From NCBI GenBank assembly GCA_963978545.1, contig OZ021727.1, positions 44,119,385 through 44,183,384 on the forward strand: DNA of 64,000 bases. Reading direction: 5' to 3'. This document shows positions 33,774-45,427 of this stretch, piece after piece. The translations under genes were made by a program, and so were the position numbers. The first letter of the stretch is position 1; the number at the start of each line of letters is the position of its first letter. The notes beneath the pieces were generated by a model. The model was given only the letters and a program-made list of their open reading frames with translations. It was not told the DNA's origin and did not search any database. The DNA comes from Linyphia triangularis (taxonomy: Eukaryota; Arthropoda; Arachnida; Araneae; Linyphiidae).

Positions 33774-36446
33774 ATGAATGATGAGTTGGAAAAAATTTCT
33801 GATTTTTATATATTTACAATTGGTGATGCGATTTATTCTGAAATTGATCTTTCGCACATAACAAATATTTCTTATCGTAAGGAAGTCGAAGATATTATTA
33901 ATTCTTATAAGCCAAATAAAATTAAGGATACTAATTTACAAATGAAGATAATTCTTTCCGACGACCTAACAATTTCTCATCGTCCACGACGAATGGCCGA
34001 TTCTGAAAAAATCGAAGTTGAGAAGCAAATAAATCAATGGTTACAAGATGGTATTATTTCGGAAGAGACATCCGATTATTCAGCACCGTTAGTTCTTGTT
34101 AAGAAACCAGATGGCAGAACCAGGATCTGTGTCGATTATCGCCAGTTAAATAAAAAAACAATTAAAGAAAGGTTTCCACTGCCGCTCATCGAAGATATTT
34201 TTAATAAATTACAAGGAGCTATGTTTTTCTCGAACGTAGATATGAAAAATGCATATTTTCACATCAAAGTGCATGCTGATAGTCGTAAATATACCAGTTT
34301 TGTTACACATAATAACCAGTATGTCTTTAATTCGGTTCCGTTCGGAACCTGCAACGGACCCTCTGTCTTCCAAAAATTTATACAAATAGTGTTTAGAGAA
34401 CTGTTAAACGAAGGAATTGTTGTTATTTTCCTGGATGATATTTTAATCCCCTCAATAACTGAAGCAGAAGGTATTTCTAAACTTAAAAGAGTTTTTGAAG
34501 TAGCATCGAGTTATGGACTTCAGTTAAATTTTAAAAAGTGTAATTTCCTAAAACGGAAGATTAATTTTCTTGGTCATATCTTGGAGAAGGGTACGATTCG
34601 TCCCTCTACAGCTAAAACAAGCGCTGTTATAAATTTTCCAGAACCTAAAACACAAAAACACATTCAATCATTTTTAGGTTTAAGTGGCTATTTTCGTAAA
34701 TTTATCAAGGATTATGCACTAATCGCTAGACCTTTGAGTGACCTGTTAAGAGATAAAGTTCCATTTCATTTTGGCCAGGATCAAAAACAAGCTTTCCTTA
34801 CCTTAAAACAAGCCCTATCATCAGAACCTGTATTACACCTTTATAAACAGGGATTCCCTTTACAAGTACATTGTGATGCTAGTTCTAAAGGGTTGGGAGC
34901 TATACTTTTTCAAAGCGATTCAGATAATGACATGCATCCAATACATTTTGTGAGTCGAAAAACATCTCCCCAAGAAGAAAAATATTCTAGTTACGAGTTA
35001 GAGGTATTAGCTATTGTTGAAGCTCTGAAAAAATTCAGACATTACTTAATAGGAATTAAATTTCAAATCTATACAGATTGCCAAGCTTTTCAACAGACAA
35101 TGTCAAAACGAGACTTGCCACCTAAAATAGCAAGATATGCTCTTTTCTTAGAAGAATTTAACTATGAAATACTCCACAGGCCAGGTACACAAATGCGTCA
35201 TGTAGATGCCCTCAGCCGTTATCCTGTCATGGTTTTGCAGCACAACGCAATGACACAGAAAATCAGAGAAGCACAAGCAAAAGACGAATTCACATCGAGT
35301 ATCAAACAATTACTTGAACAGTCAGCGACATCAGATTACGTATTAAAAAATAACGTTCTTTATAAATTGGTCGATGACCAAGAACTGTTGATAATACCAT
35401 TCGATATGCAAAATCAAATAGTGCAACTTGAACATTCTAAAGGTCATTTCGGCATAAACAAAACAGAAACTCTCGTTAAACAACAATTTTATTTTCCTAA
35501 CATACGAAAAGTAGTAGAAAACGTAATTTCAAATTGTGTACAATGCATACTATCATCTCGAAAATCTGGCAAACAAGAAGGTTTTTTACATCCCATTCCA
35601 AAAGGAGATGCGCCACTTGACACGTTTCATATTGATTTCTTGGGTCCTCTTACATCAACTAATAAGAATTATAAACACATTTTTACTGTCGTAGATGCAT
35701 TCACAAAATTTATTTGGATTTACCCCGTCAAATCGACTTCAACAAATGACGCTCTTGAAAAATTAAAACACCAGCAAACAACATTTGGAAATCCAAGACG
35801 TATAATTTCTGATAAAGCTTCAGCATTCACATCGAAAGAATTTCAAAAATATTGCCAAGACGAAAATGTCGAACATATCACCATTACAACAGGTGTTTCC
35901 CGTGGAAATGGTCAAGCAGAAAAATTTTACGCGACATTAATCCCCGTCTTAACGAAGCTTTCTATTGAAGATCCAACTAAATGGTATAAACATGTATCCT
36001 CAGTTCAACGAATCATCAACAGTACTATTTCTCGATCGACAAAATACACACCATTCGAATTATTAACGGGAATAAAAATGAAAAATCAAGATGATCTTCA
36101 CATTAAAGAAACACTTGAACAGGAACACATACACACATTAATTCAAAACAAATCGCAAATAAGAGAATATGCTAAATCAAATATTTTAAAACTTCAAGAA
36201 AATAGTAAACAACATTATAATAAACACCGAAAAGAAGCTAAAATATACAACGTAGGTGATAACGTGGCAATAAAGCGAACACAATTTGGAGCAGGCCTGA
36301 AATTAAGACCCAGATTTTTTGGTCCTTATGAAGTCACGAAGGTAAGGCCAAACGACAGGTATGATGTTAAGAAGACAGGGATTCATGACGGCCCGAACTT
36401 TACTTCAACTGCTGTTGATTTTATGAAGAGTTGGGAAGGAACATAA
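33774..36446 (+). CDS. Pol: reverse transcriptase, RNase H, integrase
   Basis: The 890 codons run from the first ATG. The frame is open from 33699, so the true junction with protease is probably upstream of this ATG. Reverse transcriptase occupies about 75-275 with D156 (NVDMKNAYF) and FLDD at 219-222. RNase H has HCDAS at about 367, ELE at 408-410 and TD at 434-435. The integrase zinc-binding HHCC is H554, H558, C588 and C591. The catalytic triad is D621, D680 and E716, with 35 residues between the last two. A GPY/F-type module (RPRFFGPYEV) lies near the C-terminus. All catalytic residues are present and no internal stop occurs. Confidence 0.95.
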   Translation: MNDELEKISDFYIFTIGDAIYSEIDLSHITNISYRKEVEDIINSYKPNKIKDTNLQMKIILSDDLTISHRPRRMADSEKIEVEKQINQWLQDGIISEETSDYSAPLVLVKKPDGRTRICVDYRQLNKKTIKERFPLPLIEDIFNKLQGAMFFSNVDMKNAYFHIKVHADSRKYTSFVTHNNQYVFNSVPFGTCNGPSVFQKFIQIVFRELLNEGIVVIFLDDILIPSITEAEGISKLKRVFEVASSYGLQLNFKKCNFLKRKINFLGHILEKGTIRPSTAKTSAVINFPEPKTQKHIQSFLGLSGYFRKFIKDYALIARPLSDLLRDKVPFHFGQDQKQAFLTLKQALSSEPVLHLYKQGFPLQVHCDASSKGLGAILFQSDSDNDMHPIHFVSRKTSPQEEKYSSYELEVLAIVEALKKFRHYLIGIKFQIYTDCQAFQQTMSKRDLPPKIARYALFLEEFNYEILHRPGTQMRHVDALSRYPVMVLQHNAMTQKIREAQAKDEFTSSIKQLLEQSATSDYVLKNNVLYKLVDDQELLIIPFDMQNQIVQLEHSKGHFGINKTETLVKQQFYFPNIRKVVENVISNCVQCILSSRKSGKQEGFLHPIPKGDAPLDTFHIDFLGPLTSTNKNYKHIFTVVDAFTKFIWIYPVKSTSTNDALEKLKHQQTTFGNPRRIISDKASAFTSKEFQKYCQDENVEHITITTGVSRGNGQAEKFYATLIPVLTKLSIEDPTKWYKHVSSVQRIINSTISRSTKYTPFELLTGIKMKNQDDLHIKETLEQEHIHTLIQNKSQIREYAKSNILKLQENSKQHYNKHRKEAKIYNVGDNVAIKRTQFGAGLKLRPRFFGPYEVTKVRPNDRYDVKKTGIHDGPNFTSTAVDFMKSWEGT

Positions 36447-36529
36447 AAAACTTTTTGTGTTTTTTTTTTAGTGACTTTTAAATCAACAAACTGTTGATTG
36501 TGATTTTTTTTTCCCTCTTCAAGTTTAAG

Positions 36530-36660
36530 TGATCGTCAAGAACATTTTATTGACATTTTTCCTTTAATTTTCATCAGTCAAGAACATTTTATTGACATTT
36601 TTTCCCTTCAAGTTTAGTTATAGTCAAGAACATTTAAAACATTGACAGTTTATTTTTTTT
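36530..36660 (+). repeat. three short direct repeats before the 3' LTR
   Basis: GTCAAGAACATTT occurs at about 36534, 36578 and 36623, each followed by ATTGACA-type text. The repeats lie in the non-coding tail between pol and the 3' LTR. Confidence 0.7.
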
Positions 36661-36855
36661 TAAAAATGTCCTGATGTCAAACAGAACATTTGTGAACTTT
36701 TAAATTTTCAACTTTTCATCTTTCACAGTGTTGTGAAAATTAAGAAGACATTGTAAAATCTGTGTTATTTTTTTCTCTTTTCTTTCTTTTTGATTTATTT
36801 TCAGATTCCACTACAAATATTAGTTCGGGGTCGAACTATGTCCAGGATGCCCGAG

Positions 36856-37119
36856 TGTCGTATAATACTAAATCAGTAAGCAGCAGCGCCACCCGTAGCG
36901 ACAGTGGCGCCACCGTGCTTTATAAGAGCAGCGCAGATGCGGAGCATTACATTCGGATTCGGACGCTAGATGCTGCGAGGGCCTCTTCGGATGCAAGCGA
37001 ATCTTTAATCAAGGCTTAACAGCCATTGTACTCCTTTTGCGTTCATTAAAAGAACGATATGAAAAGCCAACTGCCTCCTACTTATTTACCAATTCATCCC
37101 CCTAGACACCCCTAACTAA

Positions 37120-37123
<4 letters not shown>
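36856..37123 (+). repeat. 3' LTR
   Basis: A 268-bp copy of the 5' LTR with one difference. The bases directly upstream (GATGCCCGAG) are not a convincing polypurine tract. Confidence 0.97.

Positions 37124-37150
<27 letters not shown>
37124..37150. repeat. (TA)n microsatellite, right part
   Basis: TA repeats directly after the 3' LTR; the other half of the repeat that received the retrotransposon. Confidence 0.9.
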
Positions 37151-37154
<4 letters not shown>

Positions 37155-37360
37155 TTTTATTGCCATTGGATTTTATTTCATATGTATCTTTTTTAAAGAA
37201 TTTTAATAAACAATATTTGTAAACCCACCACCTACTTTTTGAATTCCTTAAGTATTATTTAAAAATATAAAATTACGATTCTTTGTTATTTTAATGAATA
37301 GTTAGGAAAAAATAAACATATTTTGTTAAAACTTTTGTTATTATAGTCAAATTTATAAAA

Positions 37361-37455
37361 TAACCGGTAATTGTACTGCGAACGATACGGCCTCAATCCG
37401 TTACCGGTGCGGGTAGAAACCGCACACTTTCCCGTCTGCACGGGCAAATATGTAA
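37361..37455. other. GC-rich block with several small hairpins
   Basis: In A+T-rich surroundings this stretch contains GTGCGG/CCGCAC around 7 bases, CCCGT/ACGGG around 4 bases, and ACCGGTAA/TTACCGGT in inverted order. No known RNA family was recognised. Confidence 0.4.
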
Positions 37456-37619
37456 ACTTCCTAAAGTCAAATTTAATAAAATTATCCGCAATTTAACTTT
37501 TCTTCTTCTTAATGCAGCATTATGTATACATTCAAAGGGAAATATGTGAATTTTTTTGGTAGGATTTATTTATATATTTGGGGATAAAGCGCAGTTTTAA
37601 AATGCGAATTTTTACACAG

Positions 37620-37870
37620 TGTGCAATGCGTTTGTTGTTTATTATGAATAAATGTTACCCATGATCCCTCAAAACGTGTCATGCTTTTCTCCAATGAAGG
37701 TCAATGGGAAACGCTGCTTCTGCTCCTATCATAGATAAACAACTGGCGGAAGCTAGATGCTTGAATGGAGGAATTTGTATTGCCGATGTGGATTTTCTTC
37801 GATCTTTATGGCATATTCGCGTTACTTTTGATATTTGGCAAGCAAAAAAAATTAAGAATAAAACATAATT
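37620..37870. other. GC-richer island with a 54-codon frame
   Basis: An ATG at 37704 opens MGNAASAPIIDKQLAEARCL and runs to TAA at 37866-37868. MGNAAS would suit N-myristoylation, but the rest matches no family known to me. Part of the block (TAAACAACTGG and neighbours) resembles the reverse complement of 39230-39310, which suggests a dispersed repeat. It is not called as a gene. Confidence 0.3.
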
Positions 37871-38195
37871 GAAGAAAATAGTTTAAGCAATAAATATAAG
37901 TCATCAAAATAATTCTAAGTATAAGATTTCTATATTTGGTACAAACATTTGAGATTAGTTACTATCGATATCTGTAAACGAATTTTTATCTTTATTGATT
38001 TGAATTTAATTCTCAAAATTTTAAGTTACATAAATTGTTTTAAAAATAAGTTATTATCTACAAGTTATAAGAATACAGTAAACAAATGAAAATAGATTTA
38101 TTTTAGAAGTAGAAATTAAAGATAATTGAAGAAATACAGTAAACCAGTGAAAATATATAATAATAAGATTGCAAAATACAAATTTATTTATACTA

Positions 38196-38369
38196 CAGTC
38201 AAACCCCGTTAACACGAAATCGCTTAGCATGAAATCCCTTTAATGCGAAGTAAAAGCATCAGTTCTCCGCACTTAAAACTTAACTTTAATTTATGCGTTT
38301 AACACGAAATTCAGTTAACGCGAACAATTTCAAGGGTCCCTTCGATTTTGCTTTAACGGGGTTTGACTG
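38196..38369. mobile_element. pogo-type MITE, copy 2
   Basis: A 174-bp element beginning CAGTCAAACCCCGTTAACAC and ending with the matching inverted repeat AACGGGGTTTGACTG. TA precedes it at 38194-38195. The interior is the same family as 24367-24516, with about 20 bp more near the right end. Confidence 0.85.
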
Positions 38370-39150
38370 TGTAACTAATGTAATACAAAGAACAATTTAG
38401 GTTTCTAAGGCAAACTATTATATTAATTTTTCATAATCAATATTTTTATAAAACGTACGAATTTAAATATACAGGATTTGAAACTTGTTTATTGCAAGTC
38501 AAAGACATATATTTGATCCATTAATTATGAAGTGAGAAATATGTGGAAAACTTTACCGAACCTAAATAATTTCAGGCATTAGTTTTTAAAATAAATACGT
38601 AGGTAATAAAGAAACTGATAAACTTTGCCTTTTGCAGTCGGAAGTTTCATTACTAAATAAATTTACGACAGAATAATAGCATTTTGAGTTATTGTTTCTC
38701 TTTCCATTTCATCTTTTTTTTAAAATACAATTACTAAATATTCATGAAAACGTATAAAAACATAGATTAAATAAAACATTTCTAAAAGAAATTATCTAGT
38801 TATTTCATTTCCCATTCCTTTGCCATATGCCCTTGAAAACGCATAAAAATATTGATTAAATAAATATAAATCAAGTGTTTTATTCTAGAACATAATGCTA
38901 TTTGTTCTGAATTTAAAATACATTATTTATGATGTGAATTGCCATAAAAGAGATCAATCATTAACCACGAGCGATCAATGTCAGAAGGGTCATTTTAGAT
39001 ATTTTTCAAAAATAAATAATGACAATAATAATAATAAAAAAAAAAAAAAAAATGCCTTAACTTATTTGAATGACTATTTTTTACTTGCCGGTGAAAACTA
39101 TAGTTTATATTTTTCCTATTAGCGCTGTTGTTGCAATTATATGCAACACA
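38370..39150. other. A+T-rich non-coding stretch
   Basis: No gene or element was recognised. Two short blocks near 38740-38790 and 38830-38880 repeat AAAACGYATAAAAA and TTAAATAAA. Confidence 0.5.
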
Positions 39151-39159
39151 GTAATAAAC

Positions 39160-39391
39160 CATGATTCAGGAAATCGTCCCACCCGTGGCAGAGGAAAGCA
39201 AACTTTCATGCCGGCGCGTTTTTCACCTTGCGTTGCCATCGAAGCAGTCTATCCAGTTGTTTACCTATATCGATGGCTCATATTCTTTGCTCTATGGAAG
39301 GACTAAGGCAAAGAACGAACAGAGTCCGTTTTTCTCAATTATCCAGAAAGCTGATTCAAGTTTTCAAGTCTCAGGGCTTGTATCAAGGTAA
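39160..39391 (+). other. candidate first coding exon or promoter-like island
   Basis: A GC-richer block. An ATG near 39273 opens MAHILCSMEGLRQRTNRVRF and reads to a consensus splice donor, CAAG|GTAAAG, at about 39388-39391. The donor fit and the basic, non-repetitive peptide are suggestive, but no second exon or family was recognised. The block partly resembles 37690-37760 in reverse complement, so a repeat origin is equally possible. Confidence 0.25.
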
Positions 39392-39479
39392 AGATATTTA
39401 TTTGACAGGACTCCGTGTGGTTAGACTTTTTGCTATAACTTTGAATGCAGATGGCGGGAAAACCTCGATTTAGAAAAAA

Positions 39480-40516
<1,037 letters not shown>

Positions 40517-40579
40517 CCTGCTGATGGCTCTATCGTACTGGCTTCACAGAAAATGACTTTCAATATGCGTAAAACTTTG

Positions 40580-41650
40580 AAATTTTAAATATAAGTAGTT
40601 TTGACATTTTAATTGTGCTTTTGATAAACAGAATGCTAACAACAGAACATGTTGAGTTCAGAAAGTGATCTGGAAGGATGTCTGTGGTCAGCATAACTCA
40701 TGAAAGATATAACCTATGATATTCAACTTTTTTATACGAGTTTGTGGTAGACATGGAGAATGGGACATGTCATTAAAGTTTTCATTAAAATTGCGTATGC
40801 GCATAAAGAGACCGAAGTCAAAAAATTTATGCAATGATTTTTATCAAAATCGATGTGGTAATGTCTGTTAGGTTGCTCTAAATATGTGCACCTCCGAAAT
40901 TTTGTTAGAAATGCGAAAAGGCGTAAAAATTCGAAATACGAGTGTCTCTAACCCCAGTGTTCTCTTCCTTGAGCATCACCAATCAACGACTGTTTTTGCT
41001 CTGTTTCACTTACAAGAAAGAATAATGTAATATTTATCGAAAATTTTTTCACCAATTTCAACGTTTTACCAGTGTTTTTTCCCCTTGCATATGTGATAAT
41101 TATATCCAAAAATATCATCTAACTAACCATTTTTTTATAAATAATGAAAAGAGAAAACGAAAGCCTTCAAGTTACACTAATCTATATCAAATTTGAATGC
41201 TGTGGCCAGTATTAAGTGTAATTAAAGTTGTACGATGTTTCACTACTTTTTTCAATTTCTTAGTTTCTTTGCAAAGTGACTTAACTCTAAAATTTAAAAC
41301 ATAAGTAGTTTTAGTCTCCTTATTTTGCTTTTCACAAACAGCAATTATTTTCACAAACAGCGAGCCTAGTTCGCGAAGCGTCAACAGCGTGGATTTACAC
41401 TCAATGACGGGTTTTTTGTAAATTGCTGAAAAACATAATTTTTTTCAAAGTCAGCTGTCTTATACACATGCGCAATTTTGACGAAACCCTTAGCGGCAGG
41501 TTCCATGGACACCATTAACTTGGACACAAAATTTGAACATCGTTGGCTCATCCGTTAGGGAGTTATGCTGACCACAGACAGACAGCCAAGTATTTTTTCT
41601 AAACAACTTTTTTTTTTAACTCAACACGCTCAAAATATGTTAAAATGCAA
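40580..41650. repeat. inverted repeat pair with arms of about 250 bp
   Basis: The left arm (about 40610-40850) contains GTCTGTGGTCAGCATAACTC. The right arm (about 41410-41645) contains its complement, GAGTTATGCTGACCACAGAC. Similarity extends inward through AAAATTGCGYATG and outward to the GTTGAGTT word. The spacer holds a degenerate copy of the 135-bp family (about 41265-41350). Confidence 0.65.
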
Positions 41651-41673
41651 AAAAAAAAAAAAAAAAAAAAAAA
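41649..41673. repeat. poly(A) run
   Basis: About 25 uninterrupted A residues between two inverted-repeat structures. Confidence 0.9.
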
Positions 41674-41723
41674 GTGAAAATATCATGGACATGACGGAAG
41701 ATTGTAGCTACAAAAACAGTTAT

Positions 41724-43294
41724 AAAAAATAATATAACAAAAAAAAACAACAACAGAATTTAAAAAAATCCTTTATATGCATTGTCAATTTTTTTTGTTC
41801 ATTAACACAGCGCCGATATCAAAAACATTTCTGTCAGCAAAATGTTTGGCAAACTACGTTACAAAATTTATTTAATAAAAATGAACTTTAATTTATACTC
41901 AAACATTCATTTATTTATTCTGATTAAAATAATTTTATTACTTATTTATTAATTTTTTTTTTGGCAACAGGGAAGCGTTTCAACAATGGTCGGTTAAATG
42001 CTAGCCAAAGCGTAGTTGAATGACGGCAAATTTGTTTATTAGTATTCCGTAAAAGCGACCTTTTAGTGACAGTAACAGCCCCAAAATTTGATAGAATGCA
42101 TTGTCATCGACATCGAATCTATCTGCCAAGTTTCAGCCCGATTGGATGACGGTAAGGGGGTTAATTAGACCTCAGTAGATTCTGCTCCCATCGACAAACA
42201 CACAAAATCGAAGTAAATATAAAGAATTAAAAAATTTGCTCTTTGCTGTGTCTCGCTTAAGAATGTAAGCTATCTTAGTTTATTTTTAAAATTTGAGTTT
42301 TCCTCCTTTAAAAATGTACGTTGTTGGAAGTTGGCGCCCGTCATAGGGATTTTAACAATTTTTGCATTTTATGTTTTTAATATTTTAGTACTGTTTTAAG
42401 GAATTATGGAGGAAATAGAGATTTCATTAAGGTGGGTGGAAAATGTAGTGTAAATTTCCATTTTCTTGTAGATTTTTAGACATGTTCCCATTGTTTTATA
42501 TTTAAGACAATCAATTTTTTTTGTTTAAAGATACCGCTGAGACTTATCTACGGTTATTTTCTTTTAGTTATACGAAGTTCCGTTCATATGCTAGAAAATG
42601 AATTCAATTTTGGCTTTACCATAGGAAGTTAAGCGGAAACGAGATACTTCCTACAGTTTCTGCCATTTTGAGGTTGGCGGCAAAACGACCGTTGCCTCTG
42701 ATTGAATAAACAATTTGTATAAGTGATACTGTTTTCTACAAAAATGTCAAGTTTAAGCTTCCAGTATATGGTGAATGCTTTGCATGAATTTTTAAATCCT
42801 TTAAATTAACTTCGATTTGTGTGTCTGTCGATGAGAGCGGAATTTGCAGCGGCCAAATTAACCCCTTACTGTCATCCAATCGGACTGAAGCTTGACAGAT
42901 AGGTTCGATGTCGATGACAATACATTCTATCAAATTTAGGGGTTGTTACTGTCATTGAAAGGTCGCTTTAACGGAATACTAGAAAACCAACTTGCTGTCA
43001 TCCAATTGCATGAAAATAGCATTGGATCGATCATTGTTGAAACTCTTTCCTGTCGCCATTTTTTTTTAAATAAATAAATAATAAAATTACTTTAATCAGA
43101 ATTAATAAACGATATTTGGATGTTAGAGCATAAATTCATGTTCATTCTTGATAAATAAAATTCGAGACGTAGTTTGCTGCACATTTTGCTGATAGATATG
43201 TTTTTGACATTGGCGTTGTGTTAATGAATATAAAAACTGACAATGCATGTAAAGGATTTTTCAAAAACTCTGTTTTTATGGGTTGTATTATTTT
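41724..43294. repeat. fold-back element, two arms of about 523 bp
   Basis: The left arm 41724-42246 and right arm 42772-43294 are diverged reverse complements of each other around a 525-bp spacer. Matching landmarks include ATCCTTTAYATGCATTGTC, TCATTAACACARCGCC, CAAACTACGT, GCGACCTTT, ATAGAATGCATTGTCATCGAC, and the core GATTGGATGACGGTAAGGGG. Neither arm encodes a protein. The inner half of each arm is a dispersed repeat also found at 12.9, 52.9 and 57.2 kb. Confidence 0.8.
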
Positions 43295-44029
43295 AAGTGA
43301 AAAAATAAACGTCTTCCCCAGATAGCGAAATGCCGAGCTAAGCTACTGAAGAAGGTTTCGATCTTTACGGATGTTTAGTTAAATGCAATTGGGAAAAAAG
43401 AACATATTCACATTTCTTCAACCTATATTTCATTCATAAAATAAATTTCTCTGTGCAAGGCAATAGTTATGCAAAACAAACCCAAATACACTATTCAAAA
43501 GAAATGTTCCGATTTTTTTTTTTATAAATCTGGATGTCGTCCAATTGTCCCAAACAAAATATAGATATGCGATAGAGCCTGCATGGTCGCACATAGATAT
43601 TGTTCCAAAGAATTCATAAAAAGGCGTGAAATTGAGATTGCTTTTTGAGAAATAAATTCAACCCGGATTAAATGGAGTGGAAGATCTTAAATTATCCGTA
43701 TCGAAGTCAAAGACATGCAGCTGAAATGGATAACGTTGCTATGTTTCGGGGTAGAAGTTTCGTGTGTTCAGTGCTTTCTGTATATTCAGAAGATGTTTCA
43801 AAATATTGTTTGAAATAACTTATCTTAAGCATAGGGAGAATTCACAAGCACTTACAAGCAAGGTGACTGTTTTCTTTGTAAAGAAAGAAAAAAAAAAAAA
43901 AAAGAAAAAAAAAAAAATGAATCAGATTTTTTTTATTTCGTACTCTACCGTTAGACGGGTATACCAGTTGAAACCCTCCAAATTGCAGAGATAACTGATC
44001 CAAACTAATAACCTTTAAATCTATAATAA
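43295..44029. other. non-coding stretch
   Basis: No gene was recognised. An A/G-rich run lies at about 43884-43917. Confidence 0.5.
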
Positions 44030-45150
44030 TGAAACAAGCTGTGTGTCTGTCTGTGGCTCTGTGGATCTATAGAAACCTACTTAAAATTGGAGTAGAGCTC
44101 TGAAATTTTCAACATAAGAAGTTTTTGCTTTCTAATTGTATGTATGTCAAACAGAATGTTAAAATTTTAATTAGTTCTTTTTTAATTAATTTATTTTTTA
44201 CAAAGTGACTTCAAATAGAGATACAGCTCTGAAATTTTCAACATAATATAAGTAGTTCTAGCCTTCTAATTGAACTTTTGAAAAACAAAATGTTAAAATT
44301 CTAATTAGTTATTTTTTAATTAATTATTAAATATTTTACAAAACGACTTCTAATAGGTCTACAGTTCTGAAATTTTCAACATAAGTAGTTTTCGCATTCT
44401 AATTGGTCTTTTAAAAACAGAATTTTAAATTTTTATTTAGTTATTTTTTAATTAATTATTAAATATTTTACAAAACGATTTCTAATAGGGCTACAGCTCT
44501 GAAAATTTCAACAAAATTAGTTTTCGCCTTTTAATTGGACTTTTGAAAAACAGAATTTAAATTTTTATTTAGTTCCTCTTTAATTAATTTTTTGAATTAA
44601 TATATATTTTACAAAACAATAGGGCTACAGTTCTGAAATTTTCAACATAAGTAGTTTTAGCCTTTTAATTGGACTTTTGAAAAACAGAATATTAACTTTT
44701 TATTTAATTCTTTTTTAATTAGTTTTCTTAATTAATTAATAAATATTTTACAAAATGATTTCTAATAAGGCTACAGCTCTAAAATTTTCAACATAAGTAG
44801 TTTTGGCCTTCAAATTGGACTTTTGAAAAACAGAATTTTGAAATTTTATTTGTTTTTTTAATTAATTAATTAATTAATTAATTAATTAATTAATTAATCA
44901 ACAAATATTTTACAAAACGATTTCTAACTGGGTTACATTTCTGAAATTTTCAACACAAATAGTTTTCGCCTTCTAATTGGACTTTTGACAAAAAGCACGT
45001 TAAAATTTTAATTTGTTTTTTAATGAATTTTTAATTAATATTTTCACAAAAAGCGACTTCTAATAGGCCTAGAGCTCCGAAAGTTTCAACATAATTAGTT
45101 TCGACCTTCTAATTTTGCTTTTTACAAACATCACGTGTTAAAATATTTTT
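44030..45150 (+). repeat. tandem array of a 135-bp unit, about eight copies
   Basis: The word TTTTCAACATAA (or near variants) recurs at about 44107, 44235, 44373, 44505, 44640, 44785, 44946 and 45083, giving spacings of 128-161 bp. Each unit contains CTCTGAAATTTTCAAC, a CTTCTAATTGGACTTTTG segment, an AATTAATT stretch, and ACAAAACGAYTTCTAATAG. An inverted pair of the same units is at 5160-5410. Confidence 0.88.
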
Positions 45151-45427
45151 AAAGGGGTGTTGTATTATAGTTATTAACGGGAATTTTTTTATTATTTCTC
45201 GACAAGAAAGGGGCCTCTAATATTAAGGCTTTACATAGGAATTAGTTTTTAGTGTGTGAAGTGACCTTATGCTTCCGCAGCAATGAACCTTTCATTGAGC
45301 AAAGCGAGCTCGATTTTGCGTTGCGATGAACCTTTCTGCGAGAGAAGCGCCAAAAATTGGGGCCTATTCACCAATGACGGATTTCCGCAACGCGGGGCCT
45401 CACAGCTGGCTAAAACATTGCACATGT

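Larger units (their letters stand above)
30663..37123 (+). mobile_element. young Ty3/gypsy LTR retrotransposon
   Basis: The element spans 6461 bp. Two 268-bp LTRs flank a leader, a gag-protease frame and a pol frame in the order reverse transcriptase, RNase H, integrase, which defines Ty3/gypsy. No envelope-like gene is present. The LTRs differ at one base, so insertion was recent. The coding frame has two breaks, a TGA inside gag-protease and a one-base shift before pol. The target duplication cannot be defined because both flanks are TA repeats. Confidence 0.95.

Noticed and set aside
37704..37868. First exon of protein kinase A catalytic subunit (MGNAAS start)
   Set aside because: Only the first six residues fit; the following residues do not match that family and no donor fits the expected junction.
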